Shown in pieces: positions 49,005-61,210 of a DNA stretch of 64,000 nucleotides (positions within the stretch are counted from its first letter, which is position 1; each line of letters opens with the position of its first letter). The position numbers and the translations under genes are program-made. This DNA comes from Ladona fulva (lineage: Eukaryota > Arthropoda > Insecta > Odonata > Libellulidae): NCBI GenBank assembly GCA_000376725.2, contig KZ308315.1:443672-507671 (forward strand), read 5' to 3'. Under the pieces are notes generated by a model, which ran no database searches, was not told where the DNA came from, and worked only from the letters and a program-made list of their open reading frames with translations.

Positions 49005-49080
49005 TTGTAGCACAGGATGAAGAAAATGTATCTCTCATTTACTTTACTATATTTATAACTGAGTACTGAGATACAGCGAT
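49005..49080 (+). repeat. SINE body block related to 51510 and 61852
   Basis: 'tagcacaggatgaagaaaat' and following bases align with 'agtacgggataaagaaaaat' at 51533 and 'ggtgcagggtagagaaaata' at 61861. Each is followed by a variant of 'actgag(t)a(c/t)gag'. Together with the family C blocks downstream they look like parts of one composite repeat. Confidence 0.45.
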
Positions 49081-49084
49081 GGCG

Positions 49085-50730
49085 AACAAAGGAATTCATT
49101 TTTGCCTCTCATCATTTAATATCATTAGCTGCAAAGCCCGGATACATAAGCCCTTTTGCTCCTTCGGCACTTGATGTTGTTACAATGTAACAAAAACGGT
49201 TGTACATAAGATTAAAATATTCTTCGGAGCTCAGGAAGTGTTTCCTCTTTACGATGCCGTTAACGTAAAACATTTCACGTATGATGTATTTGCTGGAAAA
49301 AGTTCTAAGCCCTCAAAAGCCTATTAAAATATATCAGGACTTATAACGGCGCTTAAGCGTTGACCAGAATTTTTCGTCAGCAATTATTTTACAGTAACCT
49401 TGCTTTCAGTTATGTCTCTTTATATTGAGGCGGTGACCACATATGCATTAATTTCTTATTCAACTTAAGAGGGGCCTCGCATGGTGTGGATTCGAGGAAA
49501 TACTGCACACTTTAATTGCTTTGATACTATTTATTTACATAATCAAATCCGTAGTTCTATCTTACGGTGAAAACAAATTTCCTGAGTTTATTGAAAAGGC
49601 ATATGGTGAACTAAATTTCAGGAGTACGCGGTAGAAATTGAAGAGGTATACCGTTTTGTATTCATTCAAGGCGGATGCCTTGAAACCACGAAGGGAGAAC
49701 CCCGACCGATATTTTTATTCAAGATAAAGAAGATGGGTATTGCTACCAGTAGGAAGTCATCACCATCATTTTTTATTTTAATCATCAGGAGCGGAACCGC
49801 TAAAATGAAGCCTACTTAAATGAAACGGAAGAGGTGGCAACATCGTACATTCTCGATGCTCGGAAATAAACCTATAAAAAGAAATCACCGGCCCCTACAT
49901 GCACCCGCAAAGGCTGGAAAACTACAAGGGGCGTTGCCAAATAGTTGTGGAAAAAAGAGGCCACGTCAAAAAACACGGGGACATTAACCCGAAATTAGCC
50001 ATCGAATTTACCCTCCACGCCCTATAAAACCCGTCTCCGGAATCCACCCGCAACCTCCAATTCCGGCGCCTAAGCTGCCACAAACAAACTCCAACGCAAT
50101 CATAACTTATATCCTCTCCCGTAGATTTTTTTCATTTCTCCGTTTACCCTTTCTGTCTCTTCTAGTGGAAGGGAAGGGGTGCGTGGTAGTAAAAAGTCTT
50201 TAAGCGGTGAGGAATCTCTACTTTTCAAGCCCTCTCGAGGGGCGCAAAACCATTGGAAATCCCCTGCGTGCTTCTGCAAGCGTCTGTGCGTATGGAATGG
50301 CTAAGTCGGAGAAGTCCTGAAATTGGTGGAAGAAACAAGGTACTTTACTGCTTCATCATGGCCTTCTGGAACCCCATCTGGTAGTTAATTCTTTTCGGAA
50401 GCTTTATGTTTGAGTTATTGACAGTTTTAAGTGTTTAATTGGATGTGAAGACGCTGGAAGGTGAAATGTGTTCTTTCCTAAATTAGATGTCGCTGGAGAC
50501 GGGTTCGGGAATGTGTATCACTCTCACGATCCGTATTTTTCGGCGCGAACATATCTAACGAAAGGGGACTAAAATATTTGAAGGATGCGTCGTAAAAATG
50601 AAAGGATGGGGGTAATCATTTTTTATTTCATCTTGCTACATGTGATGCTTATTAGGTTACTCTATCTTGCAGCGAAAAATAATGCAAAACTGTATCCATT
50701 TTTCTCGAAATTTATATTGGTACCTCTACA
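49085..50730. other. gene-free stretch; GC-richer near 49850-50300
   Basis: The GC-richer part contains TATAAAA at 50023-50029 followed by C-rich DNA, a weak promoter-like coincidence. No downstream reading frame supports it. Confidence 0.45.
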
Positions 50731-50847
50731 CTTCTAAGTAAATGCAACAACAGGAATTACAAGATCTTGAAAAAGTAAATAATGACACATCATGTAAAAT
50801 TTTGTGCAATACCGTGCCTCAGGGTCTATTTTTATTCCATACAAATT

Positions 50848-50890
50848 TCCCCTGCCACACGCCGAAAGGCGGCTTGCATGGTAGAATAGT
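50848..50890 (+). mobile_element. LINE 3' end fragment (terminal hairpin only)
   Basis: CCCCTGCCACACGCCGAAAG and the following bases reproduce the LINE terminal hairpin, plus strand. The distal arm is mutated (GCATGGT). No element sequence is evident upstream, so this is a very short 5'-truncated copy. Confidence 0.6.
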
Positions 50891-51390
50891 TAAAAACGTG
50901 ATAACTAATGTAATTAGTCCTCTTGATCAGCATATCACGCCAAACAAAGTAGCTTGGATCAGATCATCAAGGATATAATTTTCAATGGTAAGAAGAAAAT
51001 TTACGAGTATTCACTAAAAAGGAAGTGTATTCGTTTTATGAATGCAAAACTCTCAAAGCGATCGTAGAGCTTTACGATGGACTTTGAATCTATATCTGTT
51101 ATAGATCTGGAAGTAGTTATGTGATTTTAGAAATCTGTCTTTGAATCTCGATTTCTGTATTAATAACGTTTTCATTTTACCCGATAAAATTTTGATTCCA
51201 CAAACGTATTATGATTACGCATATAACTTTCCCTACATTAATTAAAATAATTCCAAAAAGACAATCATTCTTGTTGTATACAATTTTAATAACTTCTTTA
51301 CAACTCTTTCTGTTAATTTTTTTAGGTAAGTATGCGATGACAAAGACATGGTTTACATGCTTGCTTTTAGATGAAGAAATAAAGGAAAAG

Positions 51391-51465
51391 TCTACGGCAC
51401 CCGGAATCGAACCCGAGTGCCCCACTCTCCGGGTGGTTGCTCTAACACCGTTTCGCATCATAGCC
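51391..51465 (-). repeat. tRNA-like SINE head
   Basis: On the minus strand the B box GGGTTCGATTCCGGG is good, with an imperfect T stem. Upstream GATGCGAAACGGTGTTAGAGC matches an A box and D arm with one inserted base. The anticodon stem ACCCGGAGAGTGGGGC is recognisable but imperfect. It is a SINE or tRNA pseudogene, not a functional tRNA. Confidence 0.6.
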
Positions 51466-51509
51466 TTAGAAATCTAAGGAGAGATTATTATGTTGTGGTA
51501 GCTTAGTAT

Positions 51510-51920
51510 GAAATATTTATCATTTGTCTTTTAGTACGGGATAAAGAAAAATGTATCTTTTAAATAATTTGTCTCGGTCTCTTTTATAGCCGTGATTTTG
51601 TGAATGCTACTGAGGTATGAGTCATGTTGAATAATAGTACTAATTGAGGATTCTCCTTGTGCAACATTACGAAAAGTGTTACTCATGGAGTCATTTTGCT
51701 TTACTAACGTGTGGTTGTTCTGCTTATAGCATTCTAGCTCAGTGAGGAAAGCAACGGCAAACTACCTCACTCCTCATTTAGCTAAGTAAGCCTCATTTCC
51801 CTCTCCTAGCTATTCTGAGCTGAAGGTAGAGGGAATAAATTTTTCTATTTATTTTAGCTGATGGTAGAGGGGATAAGGTCCCAACCGGCCTTCGGGCTGA
51901 ATACTTTACAGATAGCTTAG
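51510..51920 (+). repeat. dispersed repeat family C copy with upstream body
   Basis: AAAGCAACGGCAAACTACCT starts the best copy of family C (51749 on), running to 'ccttcgggctgaatacttt' near 51910. An internal partial duplication repeats CTGAAGGTAGAGGGAATAA as CTGATGGTAGAGGGGATAAG. The body block at 51510-51620 resembles 49005-49080. Confidence 0.7.
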
Positions 51921-52589
51921 TAGCCAGATCAACCAATAATGTATATGTGTATTTAAACTTTGATCAAATTATTTATCGGTACTTGAAAATTTTGATTACC
52001 ATCACTTGTATGTACGTAGTGCCCTACAACAACATCCCTTATTGTATATTCAAGTGTAGTGAGAAGGTCTCTATTGTTCATCAATCATCCATTACTACAA
52101 TACTATAATATAATGTAAATTTACACATTAACTATAAATAATTTGCGATTCTGCAGAATGAACGATGATAAATATATGTTTATACATGTTGTAAAATTAG
52201 AAAATTGCTCGCCCCAAAATAGTCTGATATTTACAAACGTTTCGCTACATTTTTCCGGTGAAGATAATTGCCTTCTTTCCTAGCGCTGATAAGTTATTCA
52301 CCAAATTAGACCAACACCTCATTATAGGGCATCCGCATGCGGTGAGGATAAAAACGATGTTCTCTGACTGTCACTACGGGAAATTTAATCGGCATCCGCG
52401 CGTGGGTTGCAGATCAAACACCCCGCAAATTTCGCAAGGGGAGAGACGCCAGCGAGAAGCATAAATATTAACCATCCGAGGAACTGCTAGAATTCCAACC
52501 CTTTTCACCCTCAAACTGATGATGCTTCGGAAAGGCACGCATTAGAAGAGTACGTCTCAAATCTGTGGGTTTCTAATCAGCAAGGGCCA

Positions 52590-52640
52590 CTAATTTACAT
52601 ATATGATAAATACATACATAAGTAAATGTATTTACTTACT
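52590..52640. repeat. AT-rich palindrome
   Basis: AAGTAAAT and ATTTACTT surround a GT centre within TA-rich DNA. It is short and may be chance. Confidence 0.4.
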
Positions 52641-52795
52641 TATTGCATTTTAATATTTATATATAATATAAAAGAATAGATATATAACTGTCTACAAGCT
52701 ACCTGTCATCTAATAACAGTATAAAGCATGAATAATCAGGTATTTACCCCCAATGAACCGCATAAGATTATTTGAAGACATCGAGGACTGGAGAT

Positions 52796-52932
52796 GAGGT
52801 TCAGACAGCCACGTCGGCAGTAGGTTCGCCTTCAGTGAGTACGATCCTGAGTTCGATTCCCAGTGGGAATCCATACGTGCGAAATGACCATATCTATCGA
52901 AGCACTTTAAAAAATATTGCTGCTATGACTAC
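52796..52932 (+). repeat. tRNA-derived SINE (family A)
   Basis: The degenerate A box CAGCCACGTCGGCAG and good B box GAGTTCGATTCCC (about 52849-52861) are followed by the family A body 'ccatacgtgcgaaatgacc', 'tcgaagcacttta', and a tail of 'tgctgctatgactac'. It is clearly the same family as 28039 and 61073. Confidence 0.8.
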
Positions 52933-53115
52933 AGATAAGGCATCTTGCTGTGGTTTGATATTAATAACAACTCATCGAAAAGGCTGCTTTTATTAATACC
53001 TAACAATAATGTTGCGTAAATATACAGGTAGATTCCAACCGGTGTTTACTTTTCCATGTTAGCTGTAACAGAAAATTGCATGAATCCCTCTGGGAAAAAA
53101 ATCATTCCTCTGGGC

Positions 53116-53143
53116 CCCACTGTAGTAGTCAAAGTACAGTGGG
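53116..53143. repeat. perfect 9-bp hairpin
   Basis: CCCACTGTA and TACAGTGGG are separated by ten bases. It is isolated, with no run of Ts to suggest a terminator. Confidence 0.7.
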
Positions 53144-54152
53144 TTTGACAACCCTGGTTGAAAGCATTAGACAGTATTATGACAGCAAGTAAAAAGTGTC
53201 TGAGTAATTCTCAAGACAGCAGGTGAGACAAATTACTTAGCTCGCCTGTTTAAGTCACGTTGTTTTGGGACGGGTTTGTGTATACTTTTACCATGAAAGG
53301 CGGAAAGTTAAAATAGTAAAATTTTGAAGCAACTTCGGCGAATAAGTACCTCAGTAAATTGATGGTAATTTTATAAATACTGACTGTAAGGAATAAGCTA
53401 TACGTATCGCTATATAACCGGATATAATATTCCAGCTTAAGTAATCAATTCCTTTCTATAATTGCCTATGGATATGGGACACTTTTTATTAAGTTTTCCA
53501 ACGTGCAATCGAGAAACATGCAACTTTTACACTAGATAATTTTCGGCACTCGCAGTTTTTCGTTAGCTGCTCCGATAGTCGCTGTTTTGAGACATGCGTC
53601 TCCATGGTGTATCCCTTTGAGACACATTTAGTATCTCACCTACCCCAAATAGAGACGCTTCGAAGAAAATAAATAAAACCCCATCTCTTGGGAGACCACG
53701 GGCAATTAATCACGAAAACATCATCGACCCTTCCAATTATGAACCACTCGCTGCATTTAAGACGCCGAAATGGATACGCATGGCTTTAGGGCGGCTCCCA
53801 AAACAACATGACGCTTCGGCCGGTGATTTGTAATCGATTCGTAGAATATTTTTTCGCCTCTCCTGGTAGATAGAGGGGGGTGGCGTGTTTCATCATCAGA
53901 GTCTAGGGGGAATTTTTTAGGATTGAAAAAAATCACGGGCCTAATGGTTGATAAAGGCGTGCCAAGAAGACGATGCAAATGAGTCGGGGAGAAGGATGCT
54001 TCATTTTTTTATTTTCTCTCCTCTTTCTAACGTAAGAGGGAAAATGGGGCGTAAAAACAAGGCACGGACGAAAAGCGTAGAGGCGTTGGCGACGCGACAT
54101 GTCTGAAGGGAACAGCAAGTCCCCCGGTACGGAAATAGTGCGTCGCGAAGAT

Positions 54153-54184
54153 GGGGGCGGGGGGATGGGGTGGGGGAGGAGGGG
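54153..54184 (+). other. strong G-quadruplex motif
   Basis: Five runs of four or more G (GGGGG, GGGGGG, GGGG, GGGGG, GGGG) with loops of one to five bases lie within 32 bp. Several further GGG runs follow to 54230. Such a sequence should fold into a stable intramolecular G-quadruplex. Confidence 0.8.
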
Positions 54185-55099
54185 CAAGGGTTCGGAAGGC
54201 TGGGTAAAGATGGGCCAGGGGAGGGGAGAGAAAGATGCTGCGGAGGGAGGGAGTTCACCCCCGAGTGTTGGGTGCCTTTTTAGGAAGAGAAGGAAGAAAA
54301 TAGTCGTTTTCCGCGTGCTCTTTGAGTTTTGGTGACAAAAAAGAGAGGGGTGACTTACTCGTTCCGAAGTCATCTAGCGAGAGATACGGTTACGCTTTCC
54401 AAAGACTCGACTCTTACTGTCACCCTGAGATACATCCTCGGAAGAAGATCGCTCTAAGTTTCCCTTTTGACATTAACGCCCGTATGCAGAAGTAGACACA
54501 GATTTACGGAGGGTGATTTGAGGCATATTTGTCCCCGAAAAGGCTGATATTTCACTGGGAGCCTCAATTAACATAATGTGGGCTTCGGAAGTTTCATCCT
54601 AAATCTGCGAAATCCTTTCTGGGTGGAGGATTATTTCTCTCGTGGAAGAATAACGATTTAAAAAAAATGCCTTCATTAAAAGTGTCGCACTGTAAGTAAC
54701 ACGAGTTCTAACACCTACCTAAATCGTCTGTAATAGAAATAAGACCCTGTAAATCTACAGTATGTAACTGAGTATACAAGTAGTTAAAATGGGATTCTAT
54801 TGGTTTAAGAGCGAAATAAATGTATACAACTAAACAGGTAAGTAAAAATATGAATATAACTGACAACATGGAGAGCTGACTAAGGGGATCTTACACATTA
54901 CTTAACTTACTTAACTCCTACACTTACTTAACTCTTACACCTACACTTATTGTCAAAAATACATAAACAAATTTGCATAAAAATCTTCGTTGCATCAAAA
55001 TTTTTCATTAAAGAAGCTAAAACTTGAATAAAAAAATAAAAGTTTCTAACGAAATTAAGAATTAAAATACGTTTTTTCTACATCATACTGTAGAACCCA

Positions 55100-55140
55100 T
55101 ATAACGTATGGGATCTCCCCTGGAATCGAACCCATCCGGC
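55100..55140 (-). repeat. tRNA-like SINE fragment, B-box half
   Basis: On the minus strand, GGGTTCGATTCCAGGGGAGA is a good B box with the start of a SINE body, but no A box is visible upstream. Confidence 0.45.
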
Positions 55141-56408
55141 AGTCCATCGTTTGTCAATAAAATAACATAGGTACCTATTAGATTATGTGTACGTAGAGTT
55201 ATTCGCTATTTTATTACTTGTATTTATATTTAAATTTTCAGTCGTCCTCCAACTATTCGTCTTGGAAGGAGTATATATCTCTACATTAAACTGATAAACG
55301 CATATAAACAAAGGAAATTCCTTTTTCTACAGCTAGGTCAATATTGGGAAATTAGCCTAATAACAGTATAAAGATAGGTAAAATTAGACGGATGGATTTT
55401 TGCCAAGGGCTAGGAAACTTTAATCAACTAAACTGAAGGTAGAATATAATACAATCTTTGGAAACATGAATTCTAAGGAAATAGGGATTAAGGGAACGAG
55501 GAAATGGAGGATTATAGCGGTGACAGAAGACTTTTAAAACAACTTGGAACTAATCCGATTCAATTAATAATAGAGACACCCAAAATGCCGTTGATGAATA
55601 ATTTTAACATGAAGGATTATAAGAGGAAATGTGATAAATAAAAAGTTGAGTAAAGCTCAATTTATCATGATAGAAAAAGCAGGAAACAGCTGTTGACAGA
55701 AGCAGTGTTTGAATTTAAGGAAATTTTGCATGAAAATCGGTCTTTGGAAAGCTCTCTTGTATGATAGTCGAATATTTGTTGTAAGCGCAGCTGCGAAGAG
55801 AAGATTGGAAGCAATGGAGTCGTAGTGCTATGAAACATTGATAAAATTATTACGAATAGAGCCGAGTTTCACAAGGAAAATTCCTTCAAAGAGTAAATGC
55901 AGAGGGTAATCAGTGAACATTACCGAACAGATGAAAGATATCGATAAGGCCTACTTTTAGGTATATATGCTATGTAATATACGTGCATGATAGTCAATTG
56001 AAACGGTATTTGAGGGAATCGTGAGGGAAAGGAAATAGAGACAAAGTTCACGCAATGAGAAGAAAATAATAGTCACTTAAAATTAGGAAAGATGAGGGAA
56101 AGAAGTTCTTTGCTGGAGACGTTACGGATTGGATAGTTGCTACAAACCAATCCTTGGATTGTTTACATATGATGATGGTGCGGAAAATATATTGAGGAAT
56201 CTCGGTGTGTGAATGCCATATGTATTCGCATAACTGTAACAATAATATGACTTTTATATAAAATATAACGAATATTAGAGTATATTAAATATTTTAGCAA
56301 TAGTTAAAATTAATCATTACAAGCGACATTTGGTAGAATTATATTTTATCGATTAAAAAAAAAATAAGTAATGACAAGTACTAATCAACAGAAAACATTT
56401 GGTTATCG

Positions 56409-56457
56409 ACCATTGTTTTCAAACTTTCAGGTACCTGAAGATGGTTCGAAACCAATG
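56409..56457. mobile_element. inverted pair of hammerhead-like cores (Penelope-like)
   Basis: The plus core is CTGAAGA (56435-56441) and CGAAACCAATGG (56447-56458). The minus arm is its imperfect mirror, CTGAAAGTTTGAAAACAATGG. They meet at a CAGGTACCTG palindrome (56429-56438). The fold-back arrangement repeats what is seen at 27721 and 62074. Confidence 0.6.
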
Positions 56458-56741
56458 GCTGCTAAACAATTATATTCTGTGGAATGGTGCTAGTGATTAC
56501 TATTTATTTCTTAATCGCAAACCTTTTTATAGATTATAAATATAATAAATTAATTCCAATCCTTGATTTAAAATCAACTGTTTTTAGGGTCTTTTAGAAA
56601 AGGATAGAATTGGGAGATAACTTTTTCTGTAGATCTTCCGCGTATCACCATGATATAAATTTTAAATGAATGCGATAGAACGGGTCTAAATACAAGTGTT
56701 CTAACAAAGCAAACGTTTGACTCTGTGGAAAGAGCAAGACA

Positions 56742-57500
56742 TCAACAGAATAGAAACAAAACTTCCAGGCCTCGATTTCTTACTTTTTCAACGGATATCA
56801 TAGGTAAGTTAAATGTAATTGTTATTTGTATTTTCCAAATTGTACTGCGAAATTTGCCTGTCCCATAACGTTTGGTGAAATTATTTACTAACGATTCAGC
56901 TCCAATTACCCGGATAGCTGCTTGCCTCACAAATCCTGTGGGTGCAGCGGAGAACGGAATCGCAACTGTTATTGGAGTTCACCGTAAAACGTTCAGAGCT
57001 CTGCAAAGCAATTAAACGCACTCACCTCACCTGCACATTCGATTGCTTACAAATTGGGTCGTTGTTTTCAGTGCTTACCTGCAAAGAAAGGAAAGTGGTA
57101 TTAGATCGTGTTGTTTGCAATTGAAACGGGAGAAATATCTCGTAAATCTTCGATTTAATGGACTTAATCTACGATATATATTGGTGTATATTTAATAGGC
57201 ACAACTAATTACATAAATACCTCCCCTATTGCTGGCGTAAACAGGAGTACCAAAAGAAAATAATTGGTCATCATTAATAAGAAATTTTCTGACCGATATG
57301 TAAAATTAATTTCAAAATGTAGTAAATGGATGATGAATTTGAGAAAGAAAGGTATTCCGGTGATGCCAGCAATCAGAATCCAAGTAGTTTACGTTTACAG
57401 CGGGCTTTGTTACGGTATCTCTCGGAATTTTCGTAATTATTTTGGTTACATTAATAATTAAATACATGATAAAATAAAGATGAATGTTATAAGTAATTTT
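56742..57500. other. gene-free AT-rich stretch
   Basis: Short frames at 56742-57124 and 57264-57461 show no domain. Nothing else was recognised. Confidence 0.5.
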
Positions 57501-57517
57501 AATGGTAGTTATTGCAG

Positions 57518-57551
57518 AACCAACTAGGTCCTGCTAAGGACCTAGTTGGTT
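57518..57551. repeat. perfect 15-bp hairpin with 4-base loop
   Basis: AACCAACTAGGTCCT and AGGACCTAGTTGGTT flank GCTA. Mixed base composition makes chance unlikely. No family relation was found in the window, and no coding region is adjacent. Confidence 0.95.
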
Positions 57552-57559
57552 TAGAATTA

Positions 57560-60500
57560 GTATTTATATCAGTAGAGTTCTTGTATATTCCTGGATGATA
57601 TTCTAGAAAACAATCATATGGCCATGCAATGGGGATTTACGAGTAGAATGGTTTAAGATTAATAATAAATAATTTGGACGTCATCATTTGTTGTCCTTAA
57701 TTGCTATCTTAAATTCATATTAACACTATATACGTCTTTGCAGTGAACAAAAATTCAATTGGTGATTATTTCTGTGTTATTTGTCAATGAGTTAATCGGC
57801 CCTGTTCCAATCCACTCCTCAAAGGCACACCTATAAAGTTTGCATATCAGCCTTTGCACTTGGAGACGAGTTGATTGTTTCTTCCATTCCTTTCCTCGAA
57901 CAAATTAATTTAATTTATTATGCTTAAAAATAATTCTGTAAAATTTGAAAGCAATCTTAATCCATCCTCCTCCAGCAATTACTTTCCGCTAAAGTTCTTT
58001 AAAATACTTTTTCAAGATCATCACATTATGAGTTATCCTTTTCGAACGCCATACGAATCTATTACAGCAACGTTCGAATTCCCTGCGTATAACCCTTCCA
58101 GGAGCTAGCCTCAACGAGAACACTACGGTTGTTGTGATTCCTTCATATCTCGATTCCATCAAATTTTCATCCAGAATACCCAGAACGGCTTCCTGAGCGA
58201 AACTCTCGAACATAATAAATCAATCAAGCATACATAATTGACCCCATTCGAGGTACAAGCAACCGGCAGAGAATAAAACTCAGAAGAACCGTAAAGAGAA
58301 AAACTTCCAAACTCCTCCACCGATAATACGACCTCATCCAATCCAAAAGCGGTCCCGACATCTCTTTACGATTCCCTCTAAATCCTTTCCTATTCCCTTC
58401 ATCCCATTACGTCCTGCCTACGTCACATCAACAACTCGACGCGTAACTCCCGACGCCAGCGCCACATCTGCCCTGGTGGCAGACCAACAAAGCGCTCGCC
58501 ATCAAACCCCCACACCTTGGTTCTTATCATCCCCTTTTCATCATAGGCCCAACATCACCCCTTAGCGCCCCCATAGGACCTACCCCTTCGCAACCAAACT
58601 AATTTTCACCTTTTTGCCAACCTCCAAAAGCAAGCCCCATACAAATCCATCCCGGAACCTTCCCATCTAATCCAATACCTCTTTAACTCACCTCTTGGGG
58701 ATGGATTCTTATTTTTCCCCTGCACGAGTTCCGGGGAAAAAGGTGGCGCTTCGGAATCCCCTCGCCGTCTTTATACTCTCATTTCGTGCGCGATTCCCCT
58801 GGCTGCGATCTTCTCACCGACCAATCATCTCGACTACCGTCTTCCACTACCCGTTCTTCCCGAATATTCTCCCACTCATAGGGCACTATCGCTTGGGAGA
58901 TGGGTCTACAGTCTGTTGCTTTACACGCCGAAATAAATTCAACCGAATAATGATGTGTATAAACAGAAATGCCCCGTGAAACGTCAGGTGTTTCATTTTG
59001 CCATTTTTGCTGGTTTTTCTTTCTTTCTTAACAGATTTCAATTTTTTTTAATTTGCCTGCAGGAGTCTTTCTGCCTTATCCTAAAAATCACAAGCAATTT
59101 ATAAACAGAATATATAAAACGTGCATAGACGAGTAAGATGGTAATAGACGAACTGCAGGTGGAGTAGGAAATTGCCTGGTTGGGAGAGGTACGGTTGGGG
59201 CATGTCCCCGAGACCGCCTCGGTAACTGTGAAGGCCTATTAGAAATCCCGAAAAAAAACTTGTATAATAGCAAGTGAAGTTAAGTAGGAAACATATGTTG
59301 ATGAGTGTGAGCTTCTATTTAGTAACTTTTACGTAAAATTATCATATTTTAGAGCAATTTAAAATCAAAATCGTAGTTATGCTTCTATGCAGTAGTTATA
59401 ATTTTAAATAATCTAGTTTGACTTGTCTGGATTTTAGATTATCTTTATGAAAAGATCCATCAGTCTTAAGCGTAATGAAGCGTTCCTGGTATCCATTTTT
59501 TCATCTAGAAGTATTATCATCTCGAAGTTTGCATTCACCTAAGAATTTTACTGATCAGCAAAGTTTAATGTGCCCAAATAGGATTTTCCCGACTTAACAC
59601 TTAAGCTAACTCCCGTAGGAACGAAAATAAGCTAATTAAGTTTATCATGTTATAAACCTAATTAATTTTGTCCGGCTGAACAGACTGCAGAATATCAAGA
59701 AAATGCCATTTCAACTTCGAGCGAATTATTTCTCCCATAATTTTTCTTATGAGTGATGTAACCAGTGTCGAATTCGATAGAAATCGTCTAAAACCCAAAC
59801 CAGTCTGACTAGAATATCTAAAACTCTAATTCATCTGCCTTGAAGCATGACTGCGATTATAATTTTAAATTGATTCAAATTTCAATACGACTTCACATTA
59901 AAATATTCCGTACAATAAATAAATAAACTTGCAAATTGTAACACTTCATTGAAGTGTTCAAAATGTTTCTTAGTTTATGCTTATCATAGCTGGTAGCACC
60001 TCCACATTCAAGTGAAGCTCTCTTTTTAATCCCAATGGGAACCCACACTTTCCGGAGACGGGAATGTGGAATGAAAGACCTCAGAGCATAAAATATTACA
60101 ACTAAATTATCCTACTCCTTATCCCTAATTATTAACACCATTATAATCATCAGCCGACCCTGTAAGTGATGGGAATAATAAGTAAGGAAACTGAAAATAA
60201 ATAATGATATCTTTTCATCGATATGAACTTAAATTTCAAGATAATTTCAATAAGACAATTGAATTGAAATTTCATGCAGACAATTTCAATTACAGTTACT
60301 CTACGACTGAAATATACTTAATTTATCTCTTGCTGAATACATTAAATTAGAAAATTCAATGCGTATTTGAAGGAGAGAGAAGGACATTCATGCTTAAATG
60401 AGATAAATCGTGAGGTTGCGAACAAAAGACTCGATTTTCGCAGTTTTCTCTTAGAAATGGTTTCAAAAGAGCGTATTTTCAAACGTATTCAGTTGATTAT

Positions 60501-61055
60501 GGACGGAAAAAACAGGCGTTTGCGCGGAACAAAAAAATCCCCCCTTCTGATTCCTTTTATCCTCGCCTTAGATATAATCACAAGCGCCACTCAGCAAAAT
60601 CCACGTCCCAACAAACAGAGAGCGTATTTTCTTTGAATCCCTTCCATTTTGAACGCATAAAAAGTAAGCGGTAGGAAAAATAGATGAAGAAAATAACGAA
60701 ATTATGTTATTTCAAGGGAGAAGTGTCCTCAAAAGAGGTAGAGGAGAAGTGAGGGAAGAAGATGGAATGTAGAAAGTAGAAAAAGACCGGCGGAAGAAAG
60801 CGAAGCTAAATTTTTGGGATGGAGTGTATATGGAATTCATGTTATAGTGTGGGTGTATGTATGCATGTGTATTCGCTTTAAACTCGAGAACCAAAAGCAT
60901 TTTCAAACTTCACTATAACTATAAACTATATATAAACTATAGTTATTAAAATCAGCGTCTCTCAGATCATAAGCGACTTTTGACTAAGTAAGACGACTCC
61001 AACAATTCCGAACGAATGTACACAGAAGAAATACATGTAAACCTTAGTTATCGAT
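57560..61055. other. gene-free stretch; C-rich and CpG-bearing near 58380-58900
   Basis: The C/T-rich stretch has frames on both strands without a domain. A 9-bp inverted pair TCCACATTC/GAATGTGGA brackets 60001-60071. An AT-rich palindrome lies near 60915-60950. Confidence 0.5.
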
Positions 61056-61059
61056 TACA

Positions 61060-61210
61060 GGCTTTATTTATTAGTAGTATTTTTAAAAGTGCTTCGACAG
61101 CTTAGGTAATTCCGCACATAGGCTACCACCATGAATCGAACCCGGCACCGCTTTCACCTAAGTCGAACGCGTTGTCCACTTGGCTATCCGGGAGCCCGGC
61201 TTTATTTATT
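61060..61210. other. 13-bp target-site duplication pair
   Basis: GGCTTTATTTATT at 61060-61072 and 61198-61210 is identical on both sides of the family A SINE. The GG at the right copy could also belong to the SINE head, so the duplication is 11 to 13 bp. Confidence 0.85.
61073..61197 (-). repeat. tRNA-derived SINE with perfect 13-bp target-site duplication (family A)
   Basis: The minus strand reads GGGCTCCCGGATAGCCAAGT, then a B box GGTTCGATTC, then the family A body ('gcggaattacctaagctgtc', 'gaagcactttt') and an ACT-rich tail. GGCTTTATTTATT flanks it exactly at 61060-61072 and 61198-61210. This is clear evidence of LINE-mediated retroposition and of the element's true ends. Confidence 0.9.

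Larger units (their letters stand above)
53200..56400. other. gene-free stretch with GC-rich centre
   Basis: GC-rich, strand-asymmetric DNA at 54050-54330 is open in several frames without a domain (Pro/Ser-rich on the minus strand). The rest is AT-rich. Confidence 0.5.

Noticed and set aside
52518..52545. Hammerhead core CTGATGATGCTTCGGAAAGG
   Set aside because: Only a one-to-two-pair helix can form between the boxes and no ACCGGT-like end follows.
53933..54373. 146-codon Pro-rich minus frame
   Set aside because: It is the complement of the G-rich quadruplex tract; composition alone explains it.
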